A stretch of DNA of 13,565 bases, from NCBI GenBank assembly GCA_036847245.1, contig DAIUAL010000082.1:1-13565 (forward strand), in the 5' to 3' direction. Both the position numbers and the translations under genes were made by a program. The notes below the pieces were generated by a model. It made no database searches, was not told the origin of the DNA, and worked only from the letters and a program-made list of their open reading frames with translations. Below, piece after piece: positions 1-9,000 of the stretch. Within the stretch, counting starts at the first letter, position 1. The number at the start of each line of letters is the position of its first letter. Source of the DNA: UBA4661 sp002405405. Its GTDB lineage: Bacteria; Bacteroidota; Ignavibacteria; Kapaibacteriales; UBA4661.

Positions 1-3000
1 TTACCGTGCCGCCCGAAACCGTTGATACGCTTGGGTAAATACCAGGGTTCAGAATTGTTATGGTACCACTGCTAGCGACTTGTCCGGTAGTAAAGAGTAG
101 TTCAACAAACCCCTGTACGCCATTGGCTGTCATAGGTATTGCCGGTAGTGTTGCTGTTACAGTTTGTTGTGCGCCAACTGATACTGCCTGTGATACAGAA
201 ACATTCATGAGAGAATACCGCACACCACCTAAAGTAACAAAATTTGCTCCTGTAGGACAGATGAGATTACTACCTGTCAATGTTAACACACTTTGTGGTG
301 TTGGGTTGAGAGGTGTAATTGACGACAATGTTGGCGTACCTGCAGGTGCAAGAGTATTGTAGGGAAAATTGAGTGTTACTGTTTGTAATGTCATTGTGGC
401 ACGAACCTGAGCATTACCACTGATGGAAGATAATGGTGCCTGATAGCGCACATACACCGTACCACCTGCTACAGGGATAACAACATTGGGTGTAAATGGT
501 CCCGCTGAGGACAACGACACACCAAAACCTGAAAGAGTACTGCCTGACTGTGCATCAGCAATAGTTATCGTTGAAGTTGTAATACCATCCCCAACAATTA
601 CCACCGAATCTATGCGCGTCGTATTTGCACATAGATTGGTGAATTGACTGAGTGAACCAGTGATACTACCTACACCAACACCAATACCTTGATATGGAAT
701 CGACAGAACGATCTGCCCTACAGATGCAGAGAAGATACCGGAGAATGTTCCTGCAGAACTCGGTTGTACACGCACTTGGGCAGAACTACTTCCAATGGGG
801 AATGCTACGGGGAAAGATGTGATACCAACCGTAGGATTACCACTACCGCTTGCTTGAAGTTGAACAGAGGTTGTTGCTCCAGTTACCGTCAGTGCTACTG
901 ATTGTGTCGCACTTGCACCAACAGCAACATTACCAAAATTGATAGAGGTTGGATTTGCGGAAATGCTCACAGTTTGTTGAACCGTGAAGGAGGATAATTC
1001 ACTGATTGCTATTCGAGAACCATTGACCGAATCTGGTGTTGAAGTATTCCATGCACTCACACGCCATCCGTAGTTTCCATTCGCCAAAAATGATGGCAGA
1101 GTAAAGGAGGTTCCCGTAACAGTGTACGACATAATATTGGTTGGCACTGTAGCTACAAGAGGACTGATTTCCACTTGATATGATGCAGCACCGGATACAG
1201 CTTGCCAAGACAGTGTAGGTAGCTGTGTAGTCACAGTACTATTTGCTGCCGGAGCAAGTAATGATACAGTTCCAATAGTACCAACAAATGTAAAATTCTG
1301 TATTGGAGGATTAGCATTATTCACAGTTACAAGTGCTGAAGCCGGTGAAAATACTTGATTGGATACTCCTGATATAGTACTCACAGGACGAATACGATAG
1401 GTACCATTTACAACACGATAAAGTACTTGACCTGTTAATTGATCAGCAAACACCGGATTATAAATGGGAGTTTGTCCCGTGGTATTATCAACGATTTGGA
1501 TATTAAAACTTGTTGATGGAGTTGCCTGAGCTGTAAGAGTATACCCCGGTAATGCGGTAAAATCAACGTTCGTTAAACTTGCACTTGCAATCGTAACAAT
1601 GCGTGGAGAATCGAAAAGAAATGTACCACTAGTGGATGCAACAATTTGGTATGTACCGGCATTAAGGTTACCGAAAGAGTATGCTCCGGTAACAGTATCA
1701 CTTGTTAAATTGAAAATAGTATTATTCACTACCCCACGTAGAAAGACAGTAGCAGAGCTCACACCAGAAACCTGACCTGCAATACTAAAGCTACCCTGCA
1801 CAATGGGAGTAGCGGTAAAATTCACACCTGGGACAATCCCCGATCCTGTCCATGTAACCTGCTGTGATGTCGGTGTAAATGAAAAAGAAGGATGAATCGG
1901 TGTAATAGTAAACGTACCTGATGTTGGTGGGAGCACATTAAAGAATCCAAACCCATTAACTCCGTTTGTTGATAGGGTAGTATTTTCTTGACTCAATACA
2001 ACACCCGGAACGATACTAGAAGGCAAACCAGAGATAACCCCGACAATACCTTGCTGTGTAATTGTAAAGTTGACCCCTGAAACACTGCTATTCGTAAGAA
2101 CAACATAATATTCACTGGGATCGGTAGGTGCAATTGTTGTTCCGGAATGCAGTGATAAACTAGTACGATACACTCCTGGCGGAAGTCCAGAAACAGTATA
2201 ACTACTACTCGTTATAGATGAATTTGTTACAAGAGCACTTGAACCATAATCACGAATCGTCATTGAAAGAGGACCGGCTTGATAACCACTTATCGTACCG
2301 CTAAATCCAAGCGATCCAGTTGAAGGAGTATTTGTCGCAGTGAAATTCACTCCTGATACGTTGGTATTATTTACCACGACAGAGGACAATATAGGAGAGA
2401 ATGTTTGATTGATATTACGTGGAATCAGGGTGTAATTGCCAGTTGTAACCAAACTCAAAAAATAGTTGGCATTATTCGCAACCAAACTATATTGATTGAG
2501 CTGTGGAAAACTAAGTTCAGCACTGGTACGACTGCCAATCGGTACTAGACCCGATGTTGGAATTAAGTACATGCGTGTTGGATTGGCAAAATTTGTAAGA
2601 GTACCTGAAATTAAATAGGCCGGAACAGTGGTGAAATTCACCCCTGAAATATTTGCCCCATTAATGGTTATACTCACACTCCGAATAGTTGTCGCACCAT
2701 TGGGAACGGTAGGACTGAGTGTATAAGTACCATTGGGCAAATTGGGTATAGTATAATTTCCCGCTCCATCAACCGGTATGTTGTAGACAGTTGCTCCGGC
2801 ATTCGCATCAAATACAGATATAGAAACACCACTTACGATAGCACCGCTCACCGTACCAGAGATACTATAGATAGCACCACTCTTAGCACTTGCCGTAAAG
2901 TTTTGATTAAGAATCGTGTTGCCTGAATAGGTAATACTCAACGACGCAGGTGAGAATGTATAACTTGGGTGATTACTGAGCGGTTGAAGAGTATATGTAC

Positions 3001-6000
3001 CATTGACGATACCGCTAGTTGAAATAGAATAATTACCATTGGCAGTCGTAAAAGCAGCACGCTGAACAAAATTGGAACTATTGACCAAGTTCACTGGTAT
3101 ACCAGCTCCAACACCGGAAATAGTACCTACAATACCGGAAAAATTAAAGGTGAAATCGGCTCCCGACACATTACCCGTCACGATGGTAATATACTGGGAG
3201 AACGAAGTTGCCAATATATAACCGGACGGTGTCGAGGTGACACGTGTATAGTATACACCGGGAGGAATATTTGTAAAGGAATACCCTGCTGTTGTTGATA
3301 TAGAAAAAAGCTGTACTCCAGTAATGTAATCATGCAATGTGATTATTGCATTATTGGGAGAGCCACTCAGACCATTTAACGTACCACTAACAGTAAATGT
3401 ACCGCCGGACTGCACTCCACTGCTTGCCGTAAAATCCTGTCCACCAACCGCACCTCCAGCAACGGGCACTGTCCTTGAGACCGGCGTGAAATTATTACCA
3501 AACGCACGTGCTGCGACCGTGTACGTAGCATTGGTTACAAGGAAAGTGTAGCCATTTGCTGAGTTTGCGAGTGCTCCCGAAACGAATGGTACATTCAAAA
3601 ATGGCTGTGTCACGGGAATAAGTGATGTGGGAAGACCACTTGGAATAAAGTAAAGACCATAACTTGCACTCGTAACACTTACCACATTTCCTGTAACCGC
3701 ATAAGTATTCACCATCGTAAAATTCACATTAGAAACATTACCATTATTGACGGTTACAGCTTGACGCGGTACGGTTCCGGTATGACCGAAGGGAATCGGC
3801 TGTACGACATACGAACCATTAGGGATATTTGGGAATGAATAATTACCCGCTCCATCCGTCGATAGTTGGAGAAAGTTCGAACCGATAATACCTGTTACAG
3901 AATTATATGTACTAATCATGATTGGCACATTCGCACTAATTGAACCACTCAAATTACCACTGATACTATAAACCGCTCCGGAACGTGGTGTAGCCGTAAA
4001 ATTCTGCCCGATAATGGTAGAACCGGTATAATTCACTGCAATAGAAGCAGGTGAAAAAGAATAGCTTGGATGGTTACCTACACTCGTTGGTAATCCATGA
4101 GGTTGAATGGTATAATTTCCTAATACAAGACCATTAGTCGAAAGGACATAATTCCCGCTTGCATCTGTCAAAACAATACGCTCGACTTGATTGCTACTAT
4201 TCAATAACTGCATTGTGAGTCCTGCGCCGACACCACTTACTGTACCCATAATACCTGACGGCTGTACGGTAAATGATAAGCCCGATACATCTGCTCCATT
4301 GACAATCGCAACATAAGTTGAGGTTGCAGTATTGACATAATTCGCCCCTTGATTAAGGGTGACAGAATAGACACCATCCGGTATACTTGCAAAACTAAAC
4401 TGTGCTTCGGTCGTAATCTGTTGGATAAAAGCACCGCTTGCATAGTCATTAAGACTCAGTGTTGCTTGCCCACCTGCCAAACCGGAAATTGTTCCATTAA
4501 TACTCCGCGTACCTGCTTGATTTCCTGCACTTGCTGTAAATGTAGAAGCATTGACCGCTGCACTTGCAACCACTACTGATTGACGTTGTGGAGTAAAGCT
4601 ATTACCAGCGGCACGTGGAATAATCGTGTACGTTGCATTGGTAAGGCCGAGAAAGTATGTAGTACTCGCATTATTCCATAAAGTACTACTGAATGGTACG
4701 GCCATTCCTTGAGTAAATGCAAAAGACGATGGAGTACTCGCAGGAACAGCATAGACTGCATAAGTTGATGCCGTTACACTTACGACACTGCCCGTTACAG
4801 AATATGTATTCACCATCGTAAAATTCACATTACTGACACTTCCTCCAGCAATCGTTACACGCTGACGCGGAATCAGCGCAACATGACCAAAGGTCGAGGG
4901 TATAATGTCGTACGTACCATTCGGTAGTGTTGAAAGCGAATAATTACCGACGGCATCAGTTTGCGTAAGAGCAAACCAAGGTCCGGGGAATCCTGTTGTA
5001 GTATTTACCGCAGCAATATAGACTGGCACACCCATGGTAATAGATCCCTGCACATTACCATTGACAGCATAAAGAGCACCGCCATTCGCAGTAGCAGTAA
5101 AATTCTGTCCTGCAACAGCATTCGTAGTAGAATATGTTACTGAATAGGAGCTTGGAGAAAAAGAATAACTCGGATTATTACTTTGTGGACGCAGTGTATA
5201 GCTTGTACCATGTACTAAACCAAAACCGGAGAAACTGAATGTTCCATCAGATTTAACCCATACTTGTTGTATGAATGTACCTCCATTCCACAACTCGATA
5301 GGAATGCTCGTTGCTAAACCTGAGACAGTGCCATTGATCGCACCTTCATACACCGTACCGGAAAGCGTTACATTTGCTGTTGATGGCGAAGAAACATTGG
5401 CAATAGTTGCAGTAAGTGCTCCAGACAGGTTTGGCGTTACTCGCACAAAAATTGTAGCAGTAGTTGCACCATTTACCGGCACGAGCGTCAGCGAATTTGT
5501 GAAACCGGATCCGCTTTGCTGTGAGAGTAATACCTGAGCATTGGGTGCAGTAATAACGAGATTATTTGTTAATCCTGTAGCAGTAACCGTATAGCTTAGC
5601 GTTGATGAGCTTGAAAGTTGAAGATTTCCAAAGTTGAGCGCGCTTGGTGAAACAGACAGTGTTGTAGAAACAGTTCCGGTTGATGCAATTGCATAATAAG
5701 TGTCTGTTGTCACAGGACCGGACACCGTACTCGTACTGACTGCTTGACCTAAGATACTACTCGCTGACACAAGAGAGTATACACCATTTACAGTTGCAGA
5801 TGAGCTTACGACATTATTAGAAACTAAAGCAGGTGTTGCACGCCCAAGCTGTACAATGGCTGAACTAATGACTCCGGCAGTTGTTTTTGCACGCCAATAT
5901 TCCGTCGTACTGAGGTTTGAGATCCCCGAACCTACACTTCCACCCGAGTTACCTGTGTATGCTTCTGCTTCAATATTTGTGTTAGCTGTAGCCGTTGGAT

Positions 6001-9000
6001 CAATCAGTGCAAATGGGTAATAAGTCCCACCACGACCCATGGGAAATGTTAAAGATCCGGTATTTGCTCCGGCATTTAAGACTCTTTGCATAGGTCCATC
6101 GATATATGCCACTACCGAACCACCCGTAAGCGATGTCAGCGGGCTAACATTATTCGTAAGAGCAAGGATATTGGTGGTCGAAGTTTGGATGATACCATTA
6201 TTCAAGGTTAGACCATTATTGACATTGACTGGCGATCCCAAAGGCAGTATTGCTCCAGAACGATTCATGATGATATTACCAATCGTAATGCCAGCTGTTC
6301 GCCAAGAACCCGTAATCGTTCCCGAGCCACCGATAGACAAGGTACCACCTCCACTGATTGCTCCCACAGAACCGAAATCGATATTCCCATTAAGATTCCA
6401 AACACCTGTACCAACGAAGATTGTTCCAGCATTAGCACCTAAAGTAAATGTTCCTGCAAAGGTACGTGTGGTATTATCGTTGAGGATATTGGAGTTGTTA
6501 TACAGAACATTACCTACCATCGTTGCCGGCATATTTGCACTAACAAAAGGTGCTACTGACCCCTGAAATTCTAAGATTGAGCCGGCAATATATGCTGGTG
6601 TATTACCAGTAATTTGCCCATTACCAAAAACACGGATTGTACCTGTTCCGGTCATATTGATAGTACCATTGTTATTGATAGTCGCACCTGTTGGAATAAC
6701 AAAAAGACCACCGTTGCCGATGTTGAGACCCGAGCCAGATTGTAGCCCCGTCCATGTACCTGTTGAGGTTGGAGAAAGCGTAAAACCTCCAATGGAAAGT
6801 GATCCAGCCTGCACAGTAAATGATTGCAAGGATTTACTGCCATCTAATCCAAGTGTCCCTGATTTATTCACAAGAAGGTTCAGCGTCGAACTCGCTGGAA
6901 ATTCTATCGCTGTTGTTGTGATATTGCTTGCACCGGAGTATAACAATGTTGATGTTGTGGTGAGATAATTCACTGATCCACCTGAAAGAAGCGGTGTATT
7001 CTGTATTTCAAGCGTTGCACCGGTACCGACATTGATTGCCGCCAGCGACCCTATGGTAGCCGTCACAGAAGCAAGCCGCAATACGGCATTATCTTGAATA
7101 TTGATTGCCGTATTAGCGATGTTGAGAAGATTTGTTCCTGCATTCAGCACCACAACCGTACCCGAACTCACAAAGAAACGCGATCCACCGGCAAAAGCCA
7201 GTGTGAGAATGCCATTGATTGTTTTATTCCCATTATTGATCACACCCACAGTTGATCCAATTTGAACATTACCCGGCATGGTAGCCGGAAATTCCGGACC
7301 AGTAACATACCACCCCGAACCAGTACTGTACATCAGTTGAGAACCTGTCGCATAAGTTGGAGCATTACCTGCAAAAACAGGATTACTGATTGATTGATAA
7401 AAATCAAAGGTTGATCCTGCATTAAACGTCAGACCACCAACATTCGTGAATGTTATACCGCCATTAAGACGCAGTGTGCCAGCATTCACAGTCATAGACC
7501 CCGAACCGCCGATGGTTCTATTCGCATCGATCATCAAAATATTTGAGTTATTCATGGTTACTATGGCATTCATCGTTGGAAGGAATTCCATACCTGCTCG
7601 TATGAATGTTCCCGGTCCTTGCTCATACACAAGCGCTCCACTCGAAGCATACGTAATACTTCCACTTCCCGACATTGGATAAACACCTGCACCAAGCCCA
7701 CCCAACACGGCAAATGTACCGCCGCTATTGACGGTAATAGAACCATTATTCGTAAGTGTACCACCCGTTGAGGTTACAGCTAATCGTCCTGTACTGGCTA
7801 TTGTAAAAGCAGAACCTGCAGAAATAGACGCACTTGTTAAAAGACGCAGAGTTGCATTTAGCGTAACATTCCCCGCTGTTGTCCAAATGGGCGGCTGTAG
7901 AAGCTCGGTACTCGTAGCAATGGTGAGTGCATTGGTAGTACGATTGATTTCTAAGATAGCATTGAGCGATGAGGGTAGTTCTACACCGGTTGTTTTTGCT
8001 GTACTGCCCGTGTAGCGCAAACGTGCAACGGTACTCTGGAACACGGGTGCGGTACCGGTCAATGCTCCCGAACCCTGTAATTCTAGTATTGATGTATCAG
8101 CGATATTCAAAGTGCCGGCATTTGCAATGCTTACACCGTTCGCAACAACGACAGCCCCTGCATTTGACACATGGACAAACCAAGAACCATTACTAAGCGA
8201 AGATCCTGTACCAAACGTGAGTGTTGCACCGCTGACCGATATATGCCCACCTCCTGTTGAACTGATTTGCAATGGACCATTTACTGTGCGGCTTGATGGT
8301 ATCGTTAAACCGACACCAACTCCACCCTGCCCAACAAGAACCGTTGCAGGCATCACAGACGGAAACTCTTGTCGAGCAAGATGATTACCTGCACTTGAAT
8401 ACCATAATGATGCCGTTGTCGCATAGACCGGCGAGTTACCAAGAAACGTTGAAAAAAATCCGCCAGTAGCAATCATTCCAAAGATTGCAGTACCATTGAT
8501 ATTCACAGTGCCATTATTGGTAAATGTGGTACCACCAGTCGGATCAATCCGAGCAGTACCTGCATTAACATTCATCGTTCCAGTAAACGTATGTGAATCA
8601 AGAATAACCAAGAGAATATTTCCATTCTTGATAATATTTCCTGCCATCGTCTGCGGAAACTCTTTACCCGAAGTAACAGTCCCTGTTGTTCCATCATATA
8701 TCAGTTGCGAACCCGATGCATAGGTAATCGTACCGGTACCAGAATTCATTAATGGGTTTACTAATCCCCCAAGTGAGGTAAATGAACCACCACTATTGAC
8801 AAAAATGCTTCCGTTATTTGTAATAGAGCTACCCGTAGAAGTAACCACAAATGACCCACCACTAGTAACCGAAACCAACATACCCGATTGGATCGTTGCC
8901 GACGTGTACATCGTTAGATTGAATGCACCTGTTTGAAGTTCTCCTGCTTGCCAATTAGGCCATACGGTCAATATGACGGATTTATTGAGAGTAACATATC

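Larger units (their letters stand above)
1289..5356 (-). repeat. Array of fifteen beta-sandwich modules in A-B-C-D blocks
   Basis: Fifteen modules of about 83-97 residues each end in a (V/Q)(N/D)FT(A/M/V)-like strand. Anchor residues are A1 1932, B1 2025, C1 2119, D1 2208; A2 2299, B2 2392, C2 2488, D2 2581; A3 2666, B3 2754, C3 2851, D3 2943; A4 3026, B4 3112, C4 3201. Type A carries YTLQP...HPSYSFSPAS and then QNFTA. Type B carries YSISG.(L/V)SG and PNGSY-like turns and then VNFT. Type C carries NATYT and, in C1 and C2, FTP then FTAS. Type D has SGT or NGT, DY, PPGVY and an FT-SGI junction to the next A. The modules resemble carboxypeptidase-regulatory or Cna-B-like stalk domains and probably form an extended rod. 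Block 4 lacks a D module and is the most diverged. Confidence 0.85.

Noticed and set aside
60..362. Plus-strand open frame of 100 codons
   Set aside because: Antisense to the TIG-like domain; no family resemblance and no ribosome site.
6039..6566. Plus-strand open frame of 175 codons
   Set aside because: Antisense to the beta-helix-like part of the giant gene; Pro/Val-rich translation with no motif, an expected by-product of repetitive low-stop DNA.
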